64,000 nucleotides of DNA from NCBI GenBank assembly GCA_032622095.1, contig CP136065.1, forward strand, positions 204,674,618 to 204,738,617, in the 5' to 3' direction. Under the pieces are notes generated by a model. That model saw only the letters and a list, made by a program, of their open reading frames with translations. It was not told where the DNA came from and ran no database searches. Of this stretch, positions 35,622-48,025 are shown piece by piece (the first letter of the stretch is position 1; each line of letters begins with the position of its first letter). Made by a program: the position numbers and the translations under genes. Source of the DNA: Siphonodentalium dalli (taxonomy: Eukaryota; Mollusca; Scaphopoda; Gadilida; Siphonodentaliidae).

Positions 35622-38001
35622 TAGGGCCCTGCGAATCGGAAATTCGGCAACCGAATCGAATCTCGAATTGAATCGGGTGTCCGATGTCGACATCGACATC
35701 GAATCCGAATCGAATCGGGACAAGCACTGGACGGCGAAAAATCATAGCTGACTATCTAGTTATTGTTCACTTGTTTGTCATAAAAGCTGAAACATTTTCG
35801 AATAGGAAACAAAGACCCAAGACAGAGTTCACAGTCAAACGTTTGACGACTGACATCGTTCTCAATTTTATGTTAAACGAAAATCGAAACTAAATATCAC
35901 CTAGTATGACACGTGACGTGTACGTCGCATAAGCAGTAACCACAGACCTTGACACCGACTATAAAATGAATAATTACTACTGAAGATACACTATTCGACT
36001 ACTCTACACACATATAATAGATCATAATAGTGTGTATTAATTTGATAGTCGACATTGACTATGAATGTATTCCAAGGATTTCAGAACTGATGTGATATGC
36101 TGTATCATAAACAATGGCAGGCATATCGATGAGCATGGCCCGCCAATGCGCCATACCAGTACCCGGATGTGTACTTTTAATAATGCATTCTGTTTGACGG
36201 AGGTAACTCTATGTAGTAATCATGTGCGTTTTATCCCGGAATTTAATAAAATATGGCATTTCCTGGCTTGCTTGTCGGTCGGAATGTATTTATGTGAGGG
36301 ACCTTCATAACATGTTATTATAGGTGGATCATTGGATATTAACAGTGTGGGGTGATTAAAATGTATTAATATGCAACTAGTATAGTTATGACACAAAGCA
36401 CACCTAAATGGCAAGTTAACACAAACTATATCAAATTATATACGATATAGACCGTTGAGGTCTTGACGTTTGACCTGTATATAGTGATTATAGTCACTTA
36501 TATATTATACTATTTATATATTACACTATTTATATATTACACTATTGTACCCAACATTTTCCAGAACAAAAAACACAAGTGTTAAGATTGATATCCGCAA
36601 TAGGGCGACGGACTACGATTGGACTAGGGTCCTGCGAATTGGAGATTTTGATCGAATCGAATATCGAATCGAGTCGACGAAATCGAATCGAATATCGAAT
36701 CGAATCATACCTGTGTGTTGCATTCTCAATTAGGTATTTAATGTCAATGATTAGACGATTTGTGAAACGTTCTATGAAGTTCCATCATAACTTATGTGGC
36801 GATCAACCGTTGTGTGGTCGTCACGATGATTAAATATATAACCATGCACTAAACGGATTATCGGAATTAAAATCACGCGCAATTTTTAGAGTTTGCATGT
36901 ACATGCACAGTTGCAAATCGGCACTGGGAAACACCCGTTGTTGCATCTTCAAGTTTATAAGATTATAACAAGTCACAGGGTAGCCTGTTTATGTAGTGCT
37001 GGATGCTCAGATGGGTCGTTGTCCCAGACGCTTGAGATTTATATACCATGTTTCATTCATCACACGTGTAAGTTCCAGCACTGCATACAGCTTTTATCGT
37101 GTTTAAAATAAACAAGAATAACGGATGACAAATTGTCAATTTTCAAGGAACGCTCCGAAACTGAAAGTCAACTTCAAAAGAAAACATCGCCCACGTGCAC
37201 TTTTCGACGCCGGGAACACGTTGTTCACATTCTCAGCGATATTACATAATGTGGAATCTGAGACATATAGTCGGAGGATAACGCTAGCGGTTGCTCAGTC
37301 TCATCGCTATTATAATTTACGTGCGTCGTCGGTCCATCGGCGATCTCCGAGCTTTTGGCTACCATGTTCAAAGCTAGAATTCAGATGTATTTAGTCGTCC
37401 TATAGTGGCTAATTACTGGCTATACTTATATTTAATATCATGCGAACTTTCGCAATGTACAATAAGAATTATAAGCTGCATATATTCATAACTTTCGGGA
37501 ATAATATGGCACAGAAACATTTAAGATCGACGTGTGTACTTGTCCGTAAACTGCCTACTTTTTTGTCAGTGTATATTCGAAATTTCGAGTTGGAAATTTC
37601 GAATCGAATTGGACTTTCGAATCGAAACTCGAACCGAATATCGAATATTCGCAGGACCCTAGATTGGACGTATATACGTATAACTAGTTTAGATAAAACT
37701 CTAAATTACATCATACGCAGCTCCAATCCACATACAGTTGCGTCCCTTTGCTATGCTTCACGCTTCGGAACGCATAGGAGTGATTGGTTCGCTGGCAGAA
37801 CTTGATGCAGCGCCGGCGAGACCTCCATGCGTGAGCACACGGTACATTGCGGCAATTGCCGCATCAATTGAGCTCTATGAATAAACAATTTAGTTGAATG
37901 GGCCGATTCGAAATTATACGAATCGGAGAACCGATTCGGTATCGATCCCGAATCTGATCGCCGATGTCGACATCGAATCTTCGAAGCTTCGCAGGGCACT
38001 A
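35622..38001. mobile_element. Outer hAT-type non-autonomous element, 8-bp TSD
   Basis: It starts TAGGGCCCTGCGAA and ends with the inverted TAGTGCCCTGCGAA. The perfect 8-bp duplication ATGTGCGT lies at 35614-35621 and 38002-38009, the hAT hallmark. The ends are filled with CGAATCGAAT and GATGTCGACATCG repeats, likely transposase-binding arrays. No transposase gene is present. A related element is nested inside. Confidence 0.85.
36625..37661. mobile_element. Inner nested hAT-type element, 8-bp TSD
   Basis: The ends TAGGGTCCTGCGAAT are perfectly inverted over 15 bp. The target duplication GATTGGAC is exact (36617-36624 and 37662-37669). It inserted into the outer element and has the same CGAATCGAAT-rich subterminal sequence. 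No coding sequence recognised. Confidence 0.85.
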
Positions 38002-38450
38002 ATGTGCGTCTCTGAAAAAGTATTAAAAACTACGTTAGCCTATGTGAGAAGAGAACAGCAGTAAATATATCACAACATGGCAATAAATACTGCCGGGTTG
38101 AAACAAATTAATACAAATATGGTTATTAATAAGGAGAGTGTGTAAAGTCAAATTACCAAACCAATGGCAAGAATTTTTTTGGCACTCAAATACAATTTCA
38201 TATCCCGGTACTGTATGTTACATTATGCCGGTATGTATGGTACATTATAGATTTACAACCGTGAAAATGTTGCTGTTTGTTGCGTCCAAAACCAATTATA
38301 TCTGATTATATTGGCTTTTTGCATTGAGGTGAGAACTAAAGGTAAATATACCCTGCTGGACAAAACAAGTGTCCATTGGCACCACGGTGTATTTGCCGTT
38401 CTGCCGCGCCGCGGTGTGAGTTTGTAACTGCAATTTCAATATCCACCCGA

Positions 38451-38795
38451 GTTAAAGTGATGTGAAGCGCTCTGGTATGGTGATCAAAGTAGTTAGTTGT
38501 TACGAATGTTAATCCAAATTGACGATACACACGGCCATTCCTATATATTAATTAAATGCAAAAACTCTCGATGGCGAAATCATTTGTGTTAGATTATCTC
38601 CGATAGTTGTGTCCAGAATCGAGATGTAAATATATATAATTGTGCGTAGTTCAGACGATGTTTTCTATGGTCGAATTTGTTGAAATATTTGACCATGTTA
38701 GTGGAATGCTACGTGTACATTCTACAGGTTGGCATAGCGCCTGTGAACTAACATCAATTTCACGCACCCGAACAAGTCCATAATATGTCTTTAAA
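38451..38795 (+). repeat. Dispersed repeat R1, copy 3
   Basis: It runs from TTAAAGTGATGTGAA to GTCCATAATATGTCTTTAA, in the orientation opposite to copies 1 and 2. Confidence 0.6.
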
Positions 38796-39036
38796 TGTAC
38801 ATGTACAACTGTACATGTATAAGGCTAGATGCCCCCAAGATTGGAGATCAAGTGGATTTGCAATGCGATTTCCAATTTCTGCTAACCAATTTACAATGAA
38901 CAGACATGTATTGTTTGGGAATGCTATACAAAATCTACCCAGTGCTGCAAAATGCTACATGTATACAAATTTAAAACACTAAATCAACCCCCTGTTGACA
39001 AGTTTTCTTTGAGGGACCAACTGGACAAGTGTCTCA

Positions 39037-39056
39037 CCCCCCCCCCCCCCCCCCCC
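39037..39056 (+). repeat. Poly-C tract (20)
   Basis: Uninterrupted C run after GTGTCTCA. Confidence 0.95.
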
Positions 39057-39184
39057 AACTGGTCAAAATTTTATTTTTTAGGTTGGAATACCTGTCAAAA
39101 CATTAGTTGGAAATTTCACACCAGCAATACATGTACATGTACCGGTAGGTTTGAAAATGGTCTTGTTGTTAGATTTTCGATTAA

Positions 39185-39587
39185 TTTATTAAAGACATGT
39201 TATGTAGTCGTTCAGGCGAGTGAAACAGATAGTATTCAGGTGCTACGTGTACATGTATGCCAAATGGGGGAATGTAGCGTTCTTCTAACATCACTGAAAA
39301 TTTCAAGCAAATCGACCATAGCACTCCATAGAAAACATTGTCTGAACTACATGTACGCTATTATGTAAATATTTATTACTCGAATCGATATGCTTTTATC
39401 GCCAAAAAATAATGAAAACAATTTCGTCATCGGAGGTCACTACTTTTAATTAATATACCGGTATAAGAATGAGCCCAGTGTTGTCCATTTAGATGTAATA
39501 TTTGTGCAAAATAACTATATGTACTTTGAACAAGATTATTCTCCATTTCTATTAGATCACCCTACCGAGTGTTTCACATCACTTTAA
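39185..39587 (-). repeat. Dispersed repeat R1, copy 4
   Basis: It has the GAATGTAGCGTTCTTCTAAC core and ends GTGTTTCACATCACTTTAA. No exon is attached to it. Confidence 0.6.
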
Positions 39588-39629
39588 TTGTTTTTATACC
39601 AATATTTGCATACGGTACCGTATGTTCCT

Positions 39630-40100
39630 ATTTTTGGCCAAATTTTGATTGGGATGGTCATCAGTTGGAAATTTTCCAACCTTAGACTGGGTGACCTGTT
39701 GGAAATTTCCGACATTTGGAAAGCTCGTGTCCACGTCCCTCATTCGTGGCCAATCAAAAACGTTAGTTAATTTAAGCAAACAACAATGTCATTCATTTTG
39801 TCATTGGAATTGTCATCAGTTGGAAATTTTCCAACTGTAGGAAGCCTTGAAGCTAGTCTACATGTACATGTAGATGGTAGGTTTTGCAATTTTCTTGTTC
39901 AGATTTCAAAATTATCACACACCCCATGGCCAATACAAAACTGCTAATTACTTGTAGTTTTAAAAAAAATAGATTACTAGATTTGGTCAAAATTGTGGGC
40001 TGAAATGGTCATCAGTATTTTCCAACCTGAGTATGAGTATGAGCTTTGAAATTTCCAACACTAGGAAAGCTTCAGTTGAGGCCATTCTAGATGCTATGAT
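39630..40100. repeat. Diverged repeats carrying the palindrome GTTGGAAATTTTCCAAC
   Basis: Exact palindromes lie at 39664-39680 and 39819-39835, each preceded by GTCATCA. Weaker copies lie near 39701, 40014 and 40055. Spacing and flanks suggest units of about 155 bp. Confidence 0.6.
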
Positions 40101-40594
40101 TTCCGATTTTCTAGGATATTTACCAAAAAATTCTCACACCAGGACGAACAACCATGGTCATGTCCTGATCTCTTGCCCACATCGGTGTGCATTATTTGCC
40201 TGGAGTTAGACCACCGAATTTTAGGATGTATAATTTTTCTGAATGTTCTCATACCAGGAATATAGAACCATGGTTTATGAATATATATGATATTACAATG
40301 TAGGCCTGAGCACTGAGGTGCAAATGTAAATTACATGTATGCAAAACCTGTGTTTGGTCTGATTGTTATTCAAGGGGAGTGTGTGTAGTTGGAATTTCCC
40401 CAAGGTGGACACACCCCCACAATGGGTTGGCGAGACTCCCGAAACACACATGCTATGAATCACCCTTTTGAATAGTTAAGATTCACTACAAACTAAAAGA
40501 TTTGCAACTCATAACTATTCGATAACCTGTTAGTAATTTTTGTTGCAGCATTTATCTCAATTGCCCGAATGACGATGTCCATGTTATTGTACTA

Positions 40595-40890
40595 TTAAAG
40601 TGATGTGAACACTCTGATAGGGTGATAAAATTTAACAACACACACCGCCATTCTTATATTAACTTTAAAGTGTCTTTCGTTTACAAGCTTATTGCCGATA
40701 TTTGCATCCCGAGTCGAGAAGTAAATATTTACAATTGAGTGTATTTCAGACAATGTTTTCTATGTAGAGCTACAGTCGAGAATTTTTATGATGTTAATAC
40801 AATGCTACATTCCACCAGTTGACATAGTGCCCAAATATTAACTTATCAATTTAATGCACCCGAATAAGTGCATAATATGTCTTAAACAGG
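40595..40890 (+). repeat. Dispersed repeat R1, copy 5
   Basis: It starts ATTAAAGTGATGTGAAC and ends CGAATAAGTGCATAATATGT, in the same orientation as copy 3. Confidence 0.6.
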
Positions 40891-41211
40891 CACTTATGTT
40901 ATGGATAACTACCGGTACATGTATATTAGATTTGTTTTAATTTATTCAAACCTCATTAAACATATTCTAAGAGTTCAATTACACAATTCCTCACACTAAT
41001 GAGTGTCGCACAAGTATCAGTATATTTTAAGGTTGTATTCAGCTCTAATAGGCACAAGCTGAATTGGCGACGTTACAGTATACAAGACACAAGTTGTATT
41101 TGCGGTTCTATTTAAATAATTTGGTGATATTTGGTTTTATGCGAACAGAATTAAAATGGGGATAACAATGGTATGTTTTGTGATTTGAGAAAAGTTGTAG
41201 GTAGGAAATAA

Positions 41212-41413
41212 ATGCCCAAAGTAATTGACCACTTAACCACAGCAGAATAATGGGTAATTTTTCAGGATTTAGTCGGAAATATGGCTTGTTGCCATTCATC
41301 GTAAGCTCTCGCCGTGAACTTTCCGATGAAGGGCAACAAGCCATATTTCCGACTGAATCCTGAAAAATTACCCATAATTCTGGTGTGGTTAAGTGGTCAA
41401 TTACTTTGGGCAT
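41212..41413. mobile_element. Hairpin MITE with ~86-bp arms
   Basis: The arms start ATGCCCAAAGTAATTGACCA and pair nearly perfectly around a short centre at 41299-41328. It encodes nothing; the minus ORF here is an artefact. Confidence 0.8.
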
Positions 41414-42427
41414 TACTGTAACTACTATATGTTCCCATGCAGAACAAAGAAATATGCTGATCGAATAAAATCAAACCAGAAATCATTGAAGAACACAAAT
41501 GAACTAAATAAAGTGAAAAATACTCCCGTCTCGCAAGACGTCACATTTGTAATATAGTTTATTATATCAATAATAGTATTATAACAATAAAAGGTAACAG
41601 CACTTTTTATACATTAAAGTTACATAATCTGATTTAACACCCCTAATTACTTATTCTTTGGTTTCGGGGGGTAACAAATATTTGAGTCGAGGAACCAACC
41701 AGATTTTGATTTTTGAATTTATTATTTTTCACCACATCAATTATTTAGTGGCTTAGTATTTCCAGAAACACAATGTCACAGTTCACTCTTGTATAAAATG
41801 TGGATTTTAGACAATTGCACTATTACTCTATATTATACATGTACATGTATCTAGTGACTTTCTTACTATTTTATGATAATACCCCAGGTTCCTACTATTC
41901 TTTTTCTATTTATAGTAACAAACTTGTTTTGGTCGAAATCGGGTTGCTGTCTGATGATATGACCAATCTTAAACTATACTAATACGGTACCTTGTGCGAT
42001 ATTTGTTGCAATATCACTATATTTATTGGTGAATTGCAATGATCTTACAAATGTCTGATCATGTCTAATTTATTTAATAGGTTGTCCATTTAGTTGCCAA
42101 GCAGCCGGTCTTAAAATTTTGTAATGCCTGTCCACTGATGTTATTTATATTTTCCGTTTGTTTTAATTGAAGATAATCAAGTTAACTTCTAAAATTTCCC
42201 CAAAATGTCTCTGCTAATGGCGTATTTATAGAAATGAATCCATGAATCATGAACAGATGATGTTAGATGTAACTAATAACATACATGATGCTCCCCTGCC
42301 ATCGTCAAAAGATTGCCGTAAATTGTAAAATCTGAGACTGATTTCCAAAATTCAAGGTAAATAGAAATGTGACAAAATCAGACTCAGAAATTGTGAGAGA
42401 ATTGGCACAAATGTTTGATATAATTTA

Positions 42428-42548
42428 ACAGATAATGAATGTCTTGTCTTTGACTATGCCAAAATAGTGGTCCTTGAGGAGGAATAGTCCACTCGCCTCT
42501 CGGATCACTATTTTGGCATATTCAACCCCAAGCTATTCGTTATCTACA
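42428..42548. repeat. Imperfect hairpin (CAAAATAGTG arms)
   Basis: ACAGATAATGAAT and TATGCCAAAATAGTGG-type sequence is mirrored by CACTATTTTGGCATA and ATTCGTTATCT. Probably a small MITE. Confidence 0.6.
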
Positions 42549-43095
42549 TGTGTATACCGGGCATACTACATGTACATCTATACATGTGTACATGTATATA
42601 CTGGTCTAAACACAAATTTTCTACATGTACATGTACATCAATTTTGAAAACTACATGCATTTGATGGAATACAATGTTCTTAATTTCTTTAGTCTCAATT
42701 CGAAGAGACAATTGAAGATGCATTGATGCTTAATTGGTCAAAAAACATTTGATTTTTCAGTGAGTTTCAAAAGCAATGATGTGTCTCGTGTTATGCATCA
42801 TACATGAATATGCATCAAATATTATTATGGCTTCGGTTGAATATTTTGAAAATACTTTGTTAGAGCTTGTAATTGATATCTTTTAAAATACCATAATGGC
42901 ATTAATGAGTGTAAATTTCTAAAAAATTTAAAGCATGGACAGTAAATCATTTGTTCTATTTACATGTACATGTCAGGATTCAACATGTATATCTTGGCCT
43001 GAGGATCAATTTTCACACAACTAGTAGTACATGCATTCTGGACTGACTTGAATCATGTACATGTATCTTTCAAGTTTGATGCAAGAGAGGTATAA

Positions 43096-45143
43096 CTAAG
43101 AAATCATCAACAGGTAACATGACAAACTTTTGAATAACATCTTCAACAAGACAATAGTTAATTTCTGAACTAAGATCTGACACTTGTATGTGAAGAAATT
43201 CTGTTTACTTTCGAAAACACTGAATACTATGAAAATGCCATCAACTGTGGATAAAATGTTTCTTATTTGAACAATGTTATCTCCAACACTTACACAATTG
43301 TCACCCACATTTAACGATAAAAAAAATCTATCCATCACTAAACTCTTGTGTTGCAGAAATGTTGTCCGTCTTGCCATGTCTGGGACAGGTCCATTGAAAT
43401 GATTATGTAACAGTTTTGGTTCAGAGTTCACACTTCCAGCTATCTTCAGTGGGAAAATGTTCTGTTCGAAAGTCCTGTTGATTACTTGCTGTATTGGGTG
43501 GTTTGACTTCCGAACCTTGCGCTTAATGGATTGCATAAAGTTCTCGAACGGAAAAGCAGAAAATATATCCAAATGCCCATGTAGCTGAACATCTCTGACA
43601 AGGTGAATCAGGCCATGAACATTGTAAACAAGATTGTGTCGACCGTAATATTTCCTGAAATTTTTGAAGAATGCCAGCAGAAGTTCATGTGCCCAATCTC
43701 TGTGTGTCTTATTCAATGAAGGACTGGCAAGTAGTCGAATTGCCACAAAGAGCAACATAAAGTGTTTATAAATTCCAGAATGGAATGGAGCTAGAAGAAC
43801 CACAATACTGGTATAAAGAAGGAATAGTCAAAGTTCTGTGGCCTTCCACCTGTCAATTTCACTGAAACACCTAGGCTTTCGAGAAAACTCACATGGAATA
43901 TGTGTCCTTAATGACACCAACTTGTCAGACATCAACAAAATTATTCTGGCTGGTTGTCTGGATGTGAATGGTCCCTTAATCCACAACTTCATCAGCTTTC
44001 TCTTTACTCCAATGCAAACAAGATGCATATAGTCATGTGGAAATGAAGAGATTGGCTTAATTGGATGCATCAACGGATAGGGCACATTGTGGTGGTCCTC
44101 ATCATAGTGGGTGGATGCAGTATTGAAGGAATCGTCACGCCTGTGATCTGAATTAGTCGTAGGGAAAGACATCCTATGTTCAGTATAGTATCCTGGATCT
44201 TTGCATTTGTCACAGCCACTATATGCAGAATGAGCCTCGATTCCCTTAATAAAAGCACGAGCAGGGGCATCACATATCACACACTTAATGTCAAAACTGA
44301 TACACTGATCATCATATAGAAAACCTGAATCACACAAATCCTTCGCTTCTTTAATGAAATCGGCAAGGTACCCTTCCAGATCATTTGGCTTGCTCCTCCC
44401 ACAAAACAGGGTGATGATAAATGGCTCTAAGTCAAGGTCATGAAACTGTCCCAAGATTGGCCAGAACTGTGTCGAAGTTGACTTGTAGATGGGCGCACCG
44501 TCAATGTTGATCTTTAGAGACAAATGCGTTGGCAATGTCAATTCATCAGAAGAGAGTTGTTGGAAGATTTTGGTAATGTGATCCTTAATACCAAAGTAGT
44601 AATATTCACCACCTCCTAATAATGTCATGGATGTTGTCAATGGTGTGGAAAGAATAGTCCTGGGGTCTATCGGTAGGGCTTGCAAATCACTTATGTCTCC
44701 TATATTTTGTAGTATAGCCAGAATCTTAAGGCAACATGTGTGATATTGTTTGTCTTTGCCCACTTAGAAAGTTCATCATTAATGGCAGGAACTGAATGGA
44801 TTGAAGAGTCTGCATCACTCTGGTGACTAGAAATACTATCATTCCTTTGGCTACTGGAATCACTATCATCACTGTCCCTTTCAATGCAAGAAGACGAATC
44901 AGCGGCAAGAAAGGCATCATCATGTCTACTGAGAGGGACATCGGAATCTTGATCCAAATAAGATGTACATGCAGGTGAATGTGCAACAAAATGTCCAGTT
45001 TCACTGTCTTGTGAGTCATCGCCGTCACTGTCAGGAGTAAGCGTGGGAATGGGACATTCAAGAGAGACACTTTCAAGAATATCAGAACACTTCTCACGAA
45101 GTCGCCGACGTTTAGACCAACGTGAAATACCCCACATAGGCAT
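43096..45143 (-). pseudogene. Animal EnSpm/CACTA-like transposase, two lesions
   Basis: Read from ATG at 45143. An acidic, Ser-rich N-terminal half ends LSKWAKTNNITH. A 1-nt frameshift near 44730 leads into ILAILQNIGDISDLQ and the transposase core: NIDGAPIYKSTSTQFWPIL (first Asp), CDAPARAF (second Asp), CDKC, FPHDYMHLVCIGV and SEIDRWKATE. An in-frame TGA follows at 43828-43830. The frame then continues for 235 aa with YNVHGLIHLVRDV and SAFPFENFMQSIKRKV, both characteristic of this family. These residues fit a DDE-type enzyme that cuts and joins transposon ends. Apart from the two lesions the copy is full-length and the conserved blocks look intact. The family name is from memory of similar animal proteins. 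No element termini were identified in the flanks. Either lesion could be an assembly error. Confidence 0.8.
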
Positions 45144-45420
45144 AATTTAGCAGCAGAAATCACCGAGGAATGAAGAGGGACTACAATGTATCTGCAAAAA
45201 GCAAATAAATTAATAAATGCCAAGGTGGGACAACAAACTCAAGATATACCATACTAGCAGTATGACACTGTAAGCTGAAGTTAACATGACTACTGTACTG
45301 TATGATGTTGGTCATGAGTTTGACCACAAAATGACCCATCTCCATATCGAACGACATGACACAAATCATAATGATAGGATAAATTGAATATAGTCTCAGT
45401 GTAGCTCAGGATAATGTATT

Positions 45421-46010
45421 TTACATTGTGGAATACTTAAATTCAAAATGACAGAGATACAGGTGTGACAACTCTCGCGTTAGTCCGAGGAGGGGCCCTC
45501 CTGGTCCCAGAAGGGTTCTCCCAGAAGCCTCCGCCTGACGGCGCACGATCCGAGTGGGACACGATGCATCCTTGCTATGGTGTCCGACGGTTTTACAGGA
45601 AAAGCACAGGGGCGGCCGCCCAGGAATAATTAACGGGGCAGATGCCCCTCCCCACATTCAAAAATGGAGGAATCTGCTGAAATTTGCTGAACGAGCATGT
45701 CATGGTGATCAGCCGCTCACTCGTCGCAAACACTGAATGGTCAACGGTGCAGACCGCATCACGGAGAGTGTGGATAGTTCCATATCCGCGGAGGGCATGC
45801 ACAAGCACTTCGTTGGAGACAAAAAACTGTACCCACAACACCCGCATCTGGAACTTCTTCTCGAAGAAAGGCTTGAGAGATCTATTCCAAAATGAGCTGA
45901 ATGGATAGGTGTGGACGAAAACATCTCCAAAAATGACACATAAGAAGCCTCAACGTAACGAACCAAACATCCGGCCTCTCCAGACGAAAAATGGCATCAA
46001 TGTTGTCTAT
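45421..46010 (-). pseudogene. Zinc-knuckle ORF1/gag-like retroelement fragment
   Basis: The minus strand reads AGFDIDNIDAIFRLERPDVW and FVTL, then after frame changes FEKKFQMRVLWVQFFVSNE and VLVHALRGYGT, and finally RPPLCFSCKTVGHHSKDASC. That is an RNA-binding-like segment followed by a CCHC-type knuckle (C-x2-C-x4-H-x6-C, slightly off the standard spacing). This order is common in gag or ORF1 proteins of invertebrate retroelements. At least two frameshifts break it. Which retroelement it came from is unclear. Confidence 0.55.
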
Positions 46011-46951
46011 GTCGAAACCAGCGTCTTTCAGCAAAACACTTAAAAAACGTCCGGTTTAAGCAGCCGGAAATTGGGCCCAAAAGCCCGCACCTGGATGGTG
46101 CGCCCAGCCCGATCCTCGTTTACGTAACTGCCGGCCATCCCTGACCGACAGCGAAAACAAACCAATTAAGGAAACTAGGTCACGTTTAATCGAACAACAA
46201 AAATCACTTTGGTCTAGCCAAAAGGCCGAGAAGCGATGCCGATTTTTCGCGAAATGCTGTAGTATTCATACCTCAAATATACACAACATAGGGTAAATAA
46301 AGGTATTTTGTTGTCATGATGATATGTATTAGGTTAGTTAGTCGATTATGCTTGATTTAGTTTCTTCTCCCCCACCTGAAATGTCTCAAAGTGTCCATGT
46401 TAATACAATTGTATCCCTCTTTCTAACTCAGACGCACCGCTTATTTTATTTTCGACTTTGTATAGCTTGTTAAACACTCGGCTCACGTACATTCCAACAA
46501 GTCAATTTCAATTGAAATCCTACTTATAAACACATAGCGAGAGCCAGTTTTAAGGAGCCAATCAAAATGTTTGTTTCATTTTATCTTGGGATAAGAAACA
46601 AAAATGGCGTGGCGAAGCTGACACGGCAAGATTTACCGAATGAAAAGTCAACTAAACACGATTTTCTCTTCCGAATTTTAATGAAAACATGGGTAAATCC
46701 TTAAGCAAATGTCAGTTAAAACATATCAAGACTGTTGAGTAAATGAGTGGAAAGTATTTTTGTGAAGCTCAATGTTATGTTGATCCAGTACAATTAAAAG
46801 CGCATGTCGATATTCGAGTTAGGCTTTGAACTGAAGCGACAGACAAATCCCATTTTAAAATTTAGCTCAATTTTGCTACATGAGCTCAAATGAGCTATTT
46901 AGCTCATTTGGCACCTGTGCCCGACCTGTTGAAAGGTGGGTTCCCAATCCT

Positions 46952-46983
<32 letters not shown>

Positions 46984-47619
46984 AGAAATTGTGTTCAAGT
47001 GGTTGGTGTCCGACACTTGACTGGCAAAGACTTGCACTCCTTTGGTAGTGCGCCCCAAATGTAGAAGATGTAAAAATTTCTACCTTTAATTCATAACTTA
47101 TTTGCCTGTAACCCCCTCTGTATTGTGCAGGGATTATAGTAAGTGCGAAACCACTAGTTGGTTTCATAACAAATGATGTTAAATGTTAAAAGTGTGGTTA
47201 ATGAATCACTTCAGTCAAAATCTGAGGTTGTGGCACCTATAATTAACTTTCATTGCACATTTATTTAACCTGACATACGTAACTTGAAAATGATGAAGAT
47301 TACCAAAATGAAGGTGAACCGGGCTCTGTGGAGAAGTCAGTCCTCGGTTTTATATTATTAACATAGTGTAGTGAGAACATACAGAAATCATTATTGAGAT
47401 ATGTTCATATTATTTTATATAACTTATATTAAATTGAAGTAATATTTTAATGTAACAAAGTTATAAAATAAAGTTTTGAAATTCAAGTGTAATACCGTAA
47501 TGGTTCCTGCTGTTCCTGCTGTGTATTGCCATCACATTTAATTCACAATTTGGATCTACCCAGATAATTTTACGTACTGTCTTATAATCATAGTTGCACT
47601 AATCTGCTATACATGAATT
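46011..47619. other. No gene; poly-G tract
   Basis: AT-rich DNA with a 30-nt G run at 46953-46982 preceded by AGCTCATTTG/CAAATGAGCT-type inverted motifs. No supported coding sequence. Confidence 0.45.
46953..46982 (+). repeat. Poly-G tract (30)
   Basis: The longest homopolymer in the window and the only long one that is G on the + strand. Confidence 0.95.
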
Positions 47620-47624
47620 CCAGC

Positions 47625-48025
47625 GTGACGGAATCACCAAATTTTAGGGAATTTCACTTTTCTGTGGCCTATAAAATCTAAAATTATGACCAGTAGGGTA
47701 CCGCTTAAAATGAAAAACATTGTACATACTATACTAAGTTGTTTAGTTGTATACAATTATATGTGTATTTAAGTATCATCTCACTCTGGGTCAAATTGTG
47801 TCCGTGACGGAATCACCAAAAAAGTGCCATCAATATGAGGGTAGGTCCGTACTATTGAAGAACCCTGCTCATTCAGCCAAGCTGACCTGGAAAAAGTTCT
47901 CAATGAGCAAAGTAGATACATTATACTTGCAGAAAAAAGCCGCATTGTCACACACTTGTGTATATTACTAGTTAACTCGGTTTGTTCGCCGTGACGGAAT
48001 CACACAACGGGCGTGACGGAATCAC
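47625..48025. repeat. Four copies of the near-palindrome GTGACGGAATCAC
   Basis: Exact 13-mers lie at 47625, 47804, 47991 and 48013. GTGA and TCAC form an inverted pair around CGGAA. Sequence between copies is unrelated, so they are not a simple tandem array. Confidence 0.8.

Noticed and set aside
41108-41413. 101-aa minus ORF
   Set aside because: Runs through the arms of a hairpin MITE; not a gene.
44700-45223. 165-aa minus ORF in another frame of the EnSpm-like gene
   Set aside because: Shadow frame; the acidic Ser-rich frame starting at 45143 joins the transposase core instead.
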